Assembly: GCF_030052815.1 (NCBI RefSeq)
Contig: NC_079498.1
Span: 73,332,992-73,396,991 of the forward strand
Direction of reading: 5' to 3'
Origin: Hevea brasiliensis
Taxonomy: Eukaryota > Streptophyta > Magnoliopsida > Malpighiales > Euphorbiaceae
Length of the DNA stretch: 64,000 bases
Notes under the pieces: generated by a model
Databases searched by the model: none
What the model was told of the DNA's origin: nothing
What the model saw: only the letters and a program-made list of their open reading frames with translations
Shown here: positions 47,572 to 58,525 of the stretch, piece after piece
Layout: each line of letters starts with the position of its first letter
How positions within the stretch are numbered: the stretch's first letter is position 1
Program-made: the position numbers and the translations under genes

Positions 47572-49266
47572 GCTAATCCAGATCTGTGTGACATACCCAC
47601 AGTAAGAGACTTCCCAGATGTGTTCCCTAAAGAATTGCCTGGATTGCCATCAGCAAGGGAAATCGAATTTGCTATTGAGATACTACTGGGTACAGCACCA
47701 ATCTCTATTGCTCCTTATAGGATGGCACCCACAGAATTGAAGGAACTAAAAATTCAGTTACAGGAGTTGCTGGATAAGGGGTTCATACACCCCAGTGTGT
47801 CACCATGGGGAGCCCCAGTGCTGTTTGTGAAAAAGAAGGATGGGACTTTAAGGTTGTGCATCGATTACCAACAGTTGAATAAAGTGACAGTGAAGAACAA
47901 ATATCCGTTGCCTAGAATTGATGATCTGTTTGATTAGTTGAAGGGAGTAAGAGTATTTTCTAAAATTGATCTCATATCAGGGTATCATCAGTTAAGGGTG
48001 AAGGATGCAGATGTGCCAAAGACTACATTTAGGACCTGGTATGGGCATTATGAATTTCTGGTGATGCCCTTTGGCCTAACAAATGCACCAGTGGCGTTCA
48101 TGGACCTTATGAATAGTATCTTCCATCCATACCTATATCGATTCGTAGTGGTCTTTATTGATGATATTTTGGTGTATTCCAAGACAAGGGAAGAACATGA
48201 TGAGCATTTGAGGATTGTTCTGCAAACCCTGAGAGAAAAGAAACTATATGCTAAGTTGTCCAAGTGTGACTTCTAGTTAAATGAGATTGCATTCCTTGGG
48301 CACATAGTGTCAGCTGATGGGATTAGGGTGTATCCCAAGAAAATAGAAGCAGTGATGGAATGGAAGCCTCCCAGAAATACAACTAAGGTCAGAAGTTTCT
48401 TGGGGCTAGCTGGGTATTACAGAAGATTTGTGAAGGGATTTTCTTTAATAGCTGCTCCAATGACCAAGTTGTTATACAAGAATGTCAAATTTGACTTGAA
48501 TGACAAGTGTCAGACCAGTTTTGAGAAGTTGAAGGCTATGTTGACTGAGACACCAGTGTTAACACAGCTAGTGTCGGGAAAGGACTTTGTGGTCTACAGT
48601 GATGCCTCTCATAATGGGTTAGGGTGTGTATTGATGCAAGAGGGGAAGGTGGTTGCCTATGATTCCAGGCAACTAAGGCCACATGTACAGAATTACCCTG
48701 CCCATGATCTAGAACTTACAGCAATTATCTTCGCACTGAAGATATGGAGGCACTACTTATATGGTGAAAAGTGCTACATTTACACAGACCACAAGAGTCT
48801 GAAATACTTGCCAACCCAGAAGGAGCTCAACCTTAGACAGAAGCAATGGATTGAGTTCCTGAAGGACTATGATTGTGTGATTGATTACCATCCTGGGAAG
48901 GCAAATGTAGTTGCCGATACTTTGAGCAGAAAATCCATCACAGCTTTGAGATCATTGAATGCCCGTCTATCCTTGGCTCGAGATGGAGCTATTTTGGCTG
49001 AGTTGCAAGTGAGGGCAAACCTGCTACAGCTGATTTTAGATGGGCAGAAGGCTGATGAGAAGCTAAAGGCTATTATGAGTAAAATCTCAGAAGGAAAAGC
49101 AACTGACTATGAGGTGAAGGCAGATGGGTGTCTGTACTACAAAGGAAGAGTATGTGTACCAGATGATAGGGAATTGAAAGCCAGTATTCTGAAAGAGGCA
49201 CACACCAGTGTTTATGCTATGCACCCAGGAAGTACAAAAATGTATCATGATCTGAAACTTCAGTAG
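47572..49266 (+). pseudogene. Gypsy-B reverse transcriptase and RNase H
   Basis: One reading frame through 47620-47937, 47938-48276 and 48307-49266 with in-frame stops at 47935 (TAG), 48274 (TAG; Trp in Gypsy-A CDFWMSE) and 49264 (TAG). RT motifs: [52 protein letters not shown] (FIDD intact). RNase H motifs: [52 protein letters not shown] with the Asp that Gypsy-A has lost. It then enters the integrase zinc finger. Apart from the nonsense codons the domain is well preserved. Confidence 0.92.
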
Positions 49267-50553
49267 TGGTGGCCTGGTATGAAGAAGGACATAACTGACT
49301 ATGTGACTAAATGCTTGACATGTCAACAAGTCAAGGCAGAATATCAAGTTCAATTGGGTTTACTATAGCCTATACGCATACCTGAATGAAAATGGGATCG
49401 GGTCACCATGGATTTTGTAAGTGGTCTACCTCTCATCTAGAAGAAGCATGATGCAGTATGGGTGATAGTAGATAGATTGACGAAGTCAGTACACTTTCTG
49501 CCAATAAAGAGTGACTACTCATTAGAGAAGTTAGCAGAATTGTATATCAGTGAGATAGTTAGACTGCATGGAATTCCACTTTCCATCATATCTGATCGAG
49601 ACCCAAGGTTTACATCGAGATTTTGGAAGAAGTTGCATGAGTCCTTGGGTACACAACTCTACTTTAGCACAGCTTTCCATCCTCAGACAGATGGGCAATC
49701 AGAAAGAGTAATCCAGGTAAACAATTGAAACTAATTGAACTAATACACATATTGAACTGAAATGGTAATAATAATGTGAAATATATGTCAGGTCCTTGAG
49801 GATATGCTAAGGAGTTGTGTCATTGAATTTGAGGGAAGTTGGGATAGATACCTCCCACTGGCAGAATTTGCATACAACAATAGCTACCAAGCTAGCATCC
49901 AAATGGCCTCGTATGAAGCATTGTAAGGGAGGAAATGTAGAACTCTAGTGTGCTGGATTGAATTGGGCGAAGATAAACTGGTAGGGCCATACCTGGTGAA
50001 ACAGACTGAGGAGAAGGTAAAGATAATCAAAGCCAATCTGAAGGTTGCCTCAGATAGACAAAAATCTTATGTCGACCTGAAGAGAAAAGAAATAGAATAT
50101 GCGGTTAGTGACAAAGTGTTCCTCAAGGTGTCACTGTGGAAGAAGGTACTAAGGCTTGGAAGAAAAGGTAAGTTAAGCCCTAGGTTCATTGGCCCATATG
50201 AAGTCATTGAACATGTGGGTCCAGTGGCTTATAGGCTAGCTTTACCACCAAAGCTGGACAAGATCCACAATGTGTTCCACGTATCTATGTTAAGAAGATA
50301 CTGCTCAGATCCTTCACATGTCATCTCCATGGAAGAAATTGAAGTACAACCGGATTTGACATATGAAGAAGAACCCATACGGATCCTGGGTCGGGAAGTG
50401 AAAGAGTTGAGAAATAAGCAGATTCCACTACTAAAAGTGCTTTGGAGGCACCACAACACCGAGGAGGCAACTTGGGAAAGTAAAGAGACGATGAGGCAAC
50501 AGTTCCCTCAACTGTTTACATCAGGTAAATTTCGAGAACGAAATTTAAATTAG
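49267..50553 (+). pseudogene. Gypsy-B integrase with chromodomain-like tail
   Basis: In-frame stops at about 49366 (TAG), 49387 (TGA) and 49438 (TAG) fall where Gypsy-A encodes LLQP, PEWKW and LTQRK. Then [33 protein letters not shown] (second Asp) and GQSERVIQ (Glu present) appear. An intron-like gap (49717-49791) follows, then [24 protein letters not shown] after EAL breaks the next stretch. The tail 49948-50553 includes GPVAYRLALPPKLDKIHNVF and LKVLWRHHNTEEATWESKE, the chromodomain-like end. The first catalytic Asp region (TMDFVSGLP) is visible between the stops. Confidence 0.9.
49717..49791 (+). other. Intron-like insertion in Gypsy-B integrase (75 bp, GT-AG)
   Basis: The exon ends ATCCAG, the gap is GTAAAC...ATGTCAG and coding resumes GTCCTTGAGGATATGC in frame. 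It lies at the same codon boundary as the Gypsy-A gap, with little sequence similarity inside beyond the splice ends. Confidence 0.7.
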
Positions 50554-50564
50554 AGGGGAAGAGT
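50552..50564 (+). other. Gypsy-B polypurine tract
   Basis: AGAGGGGAAGAGT directly before the 3' LTR start TGTAACACCC at 50565, identical to Gypsy-A. Confidence 0.88.
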
Positions 50565-53500
50565 TGTAACACCCTCCCTATAGCGACTCCGTACATTCTA
50601 CTATTCCGGTGACCAGTGTCGGTCCTGACAGTTAAAACGTTTGAAAAAATATTTAAACTAAAGTGAGGAACCATAATTAACTCAAATATTAATAAGAAAA
50701 ATTTAGAAAAAATTTTAGAAATAAAATACAATCAAGTTAAATGAGCCGGTGCCCAAGCGATAGGTAACCTAGTGAGAAGTTGCGGTTCTCGCAACTAGGA
50801 GCCCTAGACTAAGGAAAAAATTCATAAAATAATTTTTAAGACTCCAGAGAAGGGTCATTGAGGTTTCTATGACATTAGAATGCCAAGAAAATGCTTAGAA
50901 AAATTTTTTCAATCGGTACAGACAATTTTAGTCTGTTAAGCCAAACGGAGGGAATTTTGGTCATTTCGTCTTTAGAGATGATTTTTGGCTGACTTGTCCA
51001 GTTAAGTAAATAATTATTATAACATAATATGTGAATAAATATTGCTAAAAATTAAATTGAAATTTAGTAGACAAGAAAAGGAAAGAAAATTAAAGGAATT
51101 AGAATTATGACATCATTATGATGTCATTAAAAATCCTCCCACCCAATCAAACTTTGACACATGGCATTAACTTATTTAAAATGACTTAATGGGCAGAAAA
51201 AAAAAAGAAAAATCAGTTGCTTCTTCAACCTTTGGGCAGCCAAAAAACGTGGAGAGAGAGAGAGAGGAAGGAAAACTCCATTAAAGCTTTTCCAAGCTTT
51301 GGTTCACCCATCAAACTACCTCAAAACCCTAACCTCCCTTCATAAGAACTCATCCTCACACCTAGAGCAAGCTTTGGACAGCAAAAACAAGGGAAGAAAG
51401 TGAAGTTTTGAAGCCTTGGAAAGTGCCTAAGTCAAGGTTAGTGCCAATTTGTTCTAAAAATTTTGTGTATGGCTGCCATTGAACATGATGTTGGTGTTGA
51501 AATTCATGGATTGTATGTGTATAAAAATTTTAGTTGTTGGAGTTAGGGTTTGAGGCACAAAACTTGGATTTTTTTCATGTGTTGGTGAATTAAAGTTTAA
51601 ATGTTCAATTAGTGACCATTTGGCTGTGTATGATGAGGAATTGAAGTGAGTTGAGGCTTGGCATTTATGTATGGGTGAGCTGCCTTGGCTGACCTGCAAG
51701 ACTGAGCATGAGTCTAGCAGGTTTGGGTAGCTATAAATGGAGTTGTAGAGGTTCAATTGGTGCAAGACCAATTGGGCATAAAACTAGACACATAATAGCA
51801 CAACTTTGGTGAAGAGACCCTGCCCAGAAAACCAAACTAAGTTAACCTAAAAATTGCCCTAATCTGGGTGACTTGCATTCTGTCTTGGTAAAATGACCAA
51901 ATGAATAGTGCTTATTCATTTGGTCATAACTCAGTGTAGAAAGGTCCAATTGACCTAAAATTTTACCAGAAGAAAGCTGAGACATAGACCTAAAACTTTC
52001 ACGAGGAATACAAATCCAAATTCTGATCATAACCTAGTCAAATTGCCAACCAAACTTAGGTTACCAAATTTGGTAGAACCAGTTTTGCCTAGAATTTCGG
52101 ATTCTGTCCAATCCGGCCAGTTATGGTGTTTAGGCCATAACTTGAGCTACAAAACTCCAAATGGAGTGATTCAAAAAAGGAAATATAACTAGACAAAATA
52201 AGTAACAACTTTGATGAAGACAATTTTGCCAAATTCTTACTGTAAAAATGACCAATGGAACAGTAAACACAAGGCTTGAAATCTAAAAATTTTGAACAAC
52301 TAACTCTAAGCTTAGAAATGGTATTAGCAACCAATACCAATAATTTTAGAATGCAAAATGTGGTATGTTGGGAGTATTAGAACCAATGTACCTATTGTCT
52401 ATGCAAAAGTTAACATTTTAGTTGACTAATAAAATAAATAGTAACACCTAAACTTAAATTTCAAGAATTGTAAAGTTTAAAAGTGTAACATGCCCTAGTA
52501 CACCTAACAAGATTGGTTTGGATAGGTTGGCATGCCAATAGGGTTCAGTTAGCAGTATTGCATATGGCATTATGCCATTCTGTGATTTCATGGCTTTTAG
52601 CCATTTTGACATTGTGTTGAGACTTGGTGTTGTGCCTAATGTCATTACAGCTTATTAGCTATTCTGTTACACACCGGGAGACACATATGTGACCGATGGT
52701 GTGACGGCCCGAGGTACTTGATACCCAGTGCCAGTTTACCCGTTTATGCAGTCCAGTCATCCAGTATAGGTTACTTGGGCAACTAAAAATGGAAGTGGAT
52801 AAATTTAATGAAATTATGAATATAACAAATACAAAATAAATAAGATTACCAATAATGATAAAAAAAATTGTCTGCATAAGACATCAGAACATGCACTGCA
52901 TATTTATTTTCTATTATTTCTTTTTATTTTATTATTGACACCACTAAGCATTATTGCTTAGCGTTTTGCTTTTTGCCACACGTAGGTTCTGGAGAGACCG
53001 ACCGAGAGCCCAGTAGACCACAGACTGGGTGAGATCTTCTGCAGCTTTGCATAGTGTCCCTGTCACCTCACTGTCATCAGTGCATTGATAGGACACTAGG
53101 TTTTATTTTGGCATTTTGTAATTAACTTTTTTTTTTCTCATGTGTAATTAAGACTTATGACATTATGGAAATTGTGTTTATGAATGAACAAGTGAATATT
53201 TATTTATGACTTTTATATGAATTTCATATGAAATGAATGAATGAGAATGGGAGTATATATGAGAAATATTGGGATTTTGTTGTTGAAATGAAGTTTGGGA
53301 ATGATTGAAAATTTTGGAAGTGCTTTTCACAGGTTCCGAAGAACTGTTTTATCCATTTTTAGCCGACACTCTGCTGGATTTTCTATAAAATTTGCGGAAC
53401 CTCAAATAAATTTATGATTTCAATAAATGACTGAAATTAATTACATTTCACAAATTGTACTTCATAACTATGAAAAAAAATAAATTAAGAAGAATAAAAA

Positions 53501-53583
53501 TGATTGTATTAAAATAGGGTGTTTCGGTATACTGCGTGGTATATCTTGCTCAGCTACACTGTAGACGGGTAAGGGGTGTCACA
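50565..53583 (+). repeat. Gypsy-B 3' LTR
   Basis: 3019 bp, near-identical by eye to 42686-45724 with scattered substitutions and small indels (for example a ~20-bp loss near 53160). The stem-loop is at 52944-52961. Confidence 0.93.
52944..52961 (+). other. Conserved LTR stem-loop
   Basis: CTAAGCA-ttat-TGCTTAG, identical to 45065-45082. Confidence 0.7.
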
Positions 53584-55197
53584 TTTTATACTTGTACTGT
53601 ATATGGGTATATGGGCTTGTGTTGGCTCCTACCAGTTATATATGGAGGTAGGTGTTGATCAAGATGGAATCTGTTACCCTAAGTAAATAGGGATAAAGTC
53701 CTATGTTCATTTAATTGTTCTTGATGTTTCAAGTTCCTGGCCGGGACAGACAGATTTAATTAGAAAAGAGTTTCTAATGAGAAAATCTTTTTAATCAAGA
53801 ATTTGAATTAAAAGAGAACATAATATTCATAGCAAATGGGGTTTGACATAAACCATGACTCCAGCTCAATTTGGGATTTTGTAACAGAGAGATTCTAGTG
53901 CATGGTAACATATGATTATAGGTTCATTTAAGGTATTCCTTATTACTAATTGGGTGGCTATGGCATGCTATGCTAGGTGTTAACCATGGTCTATGAGGTG
54001 CATAAAATGATTTAGAGAAATCATTTATGGTAAGAAAGAGTTCTGATGATATTAAGAGTTAATATCATATCTCATTGCCAATTAGTGATGAGCCTAGTGT
54101 GTCACACACATACACAAGTAATCACCAAGTTAAATGTGATTTAATTAATTAGTTAAAGTGTTTAATTAATTAATTAATTAGGTTTAGTTTGCAATTAGAT
54201 TGCAAAGTCCCTAGCATGGCGTGAAACCAAATCTAGGTTATTGGATGTATATTATAAGTTAAATTTATATTTAAAGTGTTTAAATATGAATTTAATTATG
54301 AGAAATTAATTAATAGAGATTAATTAATTAATTAATTTATATTTGATATAAATTAATTAGAAGAGGAGAAATAATTATTTTGGGCTGAGAACTCAAAATT
54401 ACAACACAAGGGTAATTTGGTCATTTCACAGGGTGACATGTGGTACCATGAGATAGTGACACATGATACTATATAAGCTTGCCATTTGTCTTCCAATCAT
54501 GTATGATGATCAAAGTCAGGATTAAATCTAGCTTTGACACTTGGCTTAATGTGATTAGGTCAATTAAAATTAAGGTGCAATCAGGTGATGACATGTGGCA
54601 AGGGTTTTAAGTGATGACCTAATTATAAAAGGGAAAGAATGAAAGAACAAAATAACATTCTAATTTTTATCAAAAGGTGCCGCCACCCATATTCTCTCTT
54701 CCTCTCTTCTTCTTCATCTCTCATCAATTCAAAGAGAATTGCCCATATTCTCTTGAATTAAAATTGCTATAAATTGTTTCTAGTGTCCTGTATACATCTA
54801 CAACCTCTCTAAAGGCAAATCCCTATTTTCTAATTGGTTGGAAAGGCTTGAGAAGCTGTTCAAGGGGCTGCCATTGGTGATCTTGGTGTGGACAAGTTAG
54901 AGGGACAACATCTGGGGTTCTAGGTGCTAACAAAGGTACCAAACACATGTACAGTGCATCAAAAGGTTAGTGCACATGTTCTTGTATTAATCTAGGGTTC
55001 TAATGAATTAATTTATTAATTCAAAAATCTTAAATAGCAAATATAGATCCTAATACATATTAAAAGGGTTTTAATATGCAATTAAACATTGAAATTAATT
55101 AGGTATATAATAAATCTTGCATGATGCATGAGACCCTAGAAGAAAATATTTGAATTCAATGTTCTAATCTAATAATTTTCATACTTTCTCTCCTTCA
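53584..55197 (+). repeat. Copia-B 3' LTR, second part
   Basis: Resumes the LTR after Gypsy-B and ends ...CTCCTTCA at 55197, followed by the agcaa duplication. The TATA-like box is at 54624-54630. Confidence 0.92.
54624..54630 (+). promoter_or_regulatory. TATA-like box of Copia-B 3' LTR
   Basis: TATAAAA in AATTATAAAAGGGAAAG, same position as in the 5' LTR. If active in a 3' LTR it would read outward into Copia-A leader sequence (inference). Confidence 0.4.
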
Positions 55198-55202
55198 AGC
55201 AA

Positions 55203-56587
55203 CTCCTTGCCCATCACATCTCATGTGAGATTCAATCATTTACCTAGCCCCTAATGCTTAAAATCTCAGGCACATCCATTATTGACTTGCATTAGTTATG
55301 TTGATCCCATTGAGCCAATAAATATGCAAATAATTTTAATGTCCTCAGGCACATCCATTATTGGCCACCAAACCATTTACATATTTACAACATCTCATGC
55401 TTAACAATTATTCTTAAGAAAATCTCTTAAATTAATTACATCATATACAAGTATTTAAAATTTCTTAAAATAATTGCCTTAATGGAGGGCCCATGATATA
55501 ATTACCTTAATTATACCATTTCCAACTTAATCATTTGTTTGGAAGATATAGTGGTCGGCTTAATTACTATTATGGTCTCACTTTACACATTATCTAATTA
55601 GCATGCATATATCATATACTTTGCATAGATTCCCATACATCTCATGTATACATGGATAAACATATAATATGGTATGATCATGGACTTTCTAAGGGATTCA
55701 ATTCTGAGCCACCAAGAATTGAATCAGGGCATTCCTAGGTGCATTTCATTCATTCATATTACAAGAGTTGCTGAAGGAATACATAATCAACACTTGATCT
55801 TGAATTCCTCCCACTGGTCCCACCAATGCTCTTGACCTCCTTCATCTTCTTGCAATCCAATTACATGGTAATCCTTGGCATACCAAGGCGAATTTATAAG
55901 AATATGGACTTTAAAGTCCTCAAATAAATGAAATTACAATCCAAAAATATTACAACAATTATAATACAATGCCACCAAAATAAAATTAATTATTTTACAA
56001 TCCAAAGAAAAATAAAAGAAATAAATCCAATCACATTGGTCTTTTATTGTCCATGATCATCCATCATGCATATTACCATTTAACAATTAAATAAAATATA
56101 CATACTAAAATTAAATTGAATATCTCATATTCAACTAAAAAATTCAGATTTTTATCTCATTCAAACAAATTTAAAAATTTAGATTTGAATCTTATTCAAA
56201 CAAATCTAAAAATTCAGATTTGAATCTCATTCAAATAAATTTAAAAATTCATATTTGAATCTCATTCAAACAAATTTAAAAATTCAGATTTGAATCTCAT
56301 TCAAACAATTGAATTAAAATTTAATTGTGTGATTAAAGTTCTTAATTAAACAATTTAATTAAGTATGGGCCTAATTATGGGCCTTAAGTCATACAACAAT
56401 TGCATCATGAAGCCCAAACCTTGCGCACACTTTAAATGGCCCAAAGGCATGCGCACCCATGGAGCAAACACACATGCCGCCACTTTTATTGGTCCAACCA
56501 GCAATTAATCAATCAACTTTTGATCAAATCACATTAAATCTCATATTAAACAATCTAAATGGCAAATATAGTGGCTCTGATACCAAT
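55203..56587 (-). other. Copia-A leader, distal part
   Basis: The Copia-A untranslated leader from the primer site to the Copia-B insertion point. The minus-strand primer site TGGTATCAGAGC lies near 56574-56585. It contains a ~35-bp array (about 56140-56310) and two of the three 20-nt motifs (55263-55285 and 55342-55364). It has no gene of its own. Confidence 0.85.
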
Positions 56588-58384
56588 TGAAGGAGCGAAA
56601 GCATGAAATTGTTACATTAGAGCATTGAATTTCAAAAATTTTCTTCTAGGGTTACATGCATCATGCACATCTCTTATGTGCCTAATTAATTTCAATGCCT
56701 AATTGCATATTAAAACACTTTTAATATGTATTAGGATCTATGTTTGCCATTCAAGATTGTGAATTAACAAATTAATTCATTTAAACCCTAGTTCAAAAGA
56801 GGAGTTAGAGCACTAACCTATTTGGTGCACTATGGATGTGAATGGTACTTTTAGGAAGCACCTAGGACCCCAAGTGTCCCTCTAGCTTGTCCACACTAAG
56901 ATCACCAATGGGTAGCCCCCAATTTGCTTTTCAAGCCTTTTCCAACCAATTATAAATTGGGTTCTTACCTTTAGAGAGGTTGTATGTATGTATAGGACAC
57001 GAGAAACAATTTCTAGCTATTTTAATTCAAAGGGAATGAAGTGATTCTCCTTGAATTGATGAGAAAAGATGAAGATAGGAGAGGGAGAAATAGATGCTGC
57101 CACACATAGAGAGAATGGAGAGGGTGGCTAAATTTTTTCTTTCTTTTCTTTTTTATAATTAGGTCATCACTTAAAACCCTTGCCACATGTCATCACCATA
57201 TTGCATCTAAATTTTAATTGACTTAATCATATTAAGCCAAGTGTCAAAGCTAAACTTAATCTTGACTTTGATCATCTTACATGATAGGAAGACAAATGGT
57301 AAGCTTTTATGGTGCCATGTGTCACCATCTCTGGTGCTACATGTCACCCTATGAAATGACCAAATTACCCTTATGTTATAATTTTGAGTTCTCAACCCAA
57401 AATCATTATTTCTCCTCTTCTAATCAATTTATATCAAATATAAATTAATTAATTAATCTCCATTAATTAATTTCTCACAATTAAATTCATATTTAAATAC
57501 TTTAAATATAAATTTAACTTATACTATACATCCAATAACCTAGATTTGGTTTCAAGTCATGCTAGGGACTTTGCAATCTTATTACAAACTAAACCTATTT
57601 AATTAATTAATTAAACTCTTTAATTAATCAATTAAATCACATTTTACTTGGTGATTATCTTGTGTATGTGTGTGACTTACTATGTTCATCACTAATTAGC
57701 AATGAGATATGATATTAACTCTTAATATCATTAGAACTCTTTCTTACCATAAATGATTTCTCTAAATTATTTTAGGCATCTCATAATCCATGGTTGACAC
57801 CTAGCATAGTGTGCCATAGCCACCCAATCAGTAACAAGGAATACCTTAAATGAACCTTTAATCATATGTTATCATGCACTAGAATCTCTTTGTTACAAAA
57901 TCCCAATTCGAGTTAGAGTCATGGTTTATGTTAAACCTCATTTGCTATGAATATTATGTTCTCTTTTAATTCCAGTTCTTGATTAATTAGATTTTCTTGT
58001 CAGAAACTCTTTTATGACTAAATCTGTCTGTCCTGGCCAGGAACTTGAAACATCAAGAACAATTAAATGAACATAGGACTTTATTTCTATTTACTTAAGG
58101 TAACAGATTCCATCTTGATCAATACCTACCTCCATATATAACTAGTAGGAGCCAACACATGCCCATATACCCATACAGAATACAAGTATGAAAGCAGTAT
58201 CAAACTCAAACTACCTATATACAAGTTAACTATGTTATCTCAGGTCTAAAAATTATATGCACTAATATGATATATGACAATGCATTGATAAGAGTAAACT
58301 CCATGTGCTTGTCATATGCGTCACTGGTTTAGCCTACTTATCATGTATAAGTGCCTATCATGTTTTTTATATGGCATGAGACTC
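56588..58384 (-). repeat. Copia-A 5' LTR, truncated
   Basis: Matches 13516-15320 of the partner LTR. The first ~307 nt of the LTR (minus-strand start) is missing because another Copia LTR begins at 58385. The minus-strand TATAAAA is at 57151-57157. Confidence 0.9.
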
Positions 58385-58525
58385 TGTTAATAGTATGCCC
58401 TAGAGCATATCATTTAGTATGTATCTTGTACATGTTTTTATTAATAAAAGGCATTTTTACTTTTCCGTTTACATAATATATTTATGTGTAATAGAAAAGG
58501 TCCATTGATATTTTGTTAGAAATTC
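58385..58525 (+). mobile_element. Third Copia LTR, first 141 nt, plus strand
   Basis: Starts TGTTAATAGTATGCCC and matches the first 141 bases of the other Copia LTRs. It is inserted into the opposite-strand Copia-A LTR after gactc (58380-58384), the candidate duplication. It is cut at 58526 by a Gypsy LTR after aattc. The rest is off-window. Confidence 0.85.

Larger units (their letters stand above)
42686..53583 (+). mobile_element. Gypsy-B: full-length plus-strand Tekay/Del-type element
   Basis: LTRs at 42686-45724 (3039 bp) and 50565-53583 (3019 bp) flank 4840 bp of internal sequence. Target duplications are tatta (42681-42685) and tttta (53584-53588), one mismatch, consistent with one later mutation. 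Order: primer site, gag, protease, RT, RNase H, integrase, chromodomain-like tail, polypurine tract. It is related to Gypsy-A but belongs to a different LTR subfamily. Coding is in essentially one frame from RT onward apart from in-frame stops. Confidence 0.94.
23517..55197 (+). mobile_element. Copia-B: plus-strand Ty1/Copia element inside Copia-A, with a Gypsy in each LTR
   Basis: Flanked by a perfect 5-bp duplication agcaa (23512-23516 and 55198-55202). The 5' LTR is 23517-23747 plus 34932-36790 (about 2090 bp after removing Gypsy-A and its duplicated cttat). The internal region is 36791-42182. The 3' LTR is 42183-42685 plus 53589-55197 (about 2112 bp). Primer site, polypurine tract and gag-pol order are all recognisable. 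The closest relative in the window is Copia-A, its host. Many stops and three deletions (protease box, RT N-terminal part, RNase H) make it defective. Confidence 0.93.
13516..58384 (-). mobile_element. Copia-A: minus-strand Ty1/Copia element, split by nested insertions
   Basis: The left LTR is 13516-15627 (2112 bp) and the right LTR is 56588-58384, truncated by a further insertion. The internal region is 15628-23516 joined to 55203-56587, interrupted by the solo LTR 18634-22343 and by Copia-B with everything inside it. Read on the minus strand the order is primer site, leader, gag, protease, integrase, RT, RNase H, polypurine tract. That is the Copia order, with integrase before RT. The empty-site join across Copia-B is supported by matching Copia-B's own leader. 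The left flank 13511-13515 (gatta) is a candidate duplication; its partner is off-window. The polyprotein is broken by stops, frameshifts and a deletion, so the element is non-autonomous. Confidence 0.9.

Noticed and set aside
43574..51771. Matching 105-codon minus ORFs at 43574-43891 and 51454-51771
   Set aside because: They are the same antisense stretch in the two Gypsy-B LTRs, so similarity reflects LTR identity and not selection.
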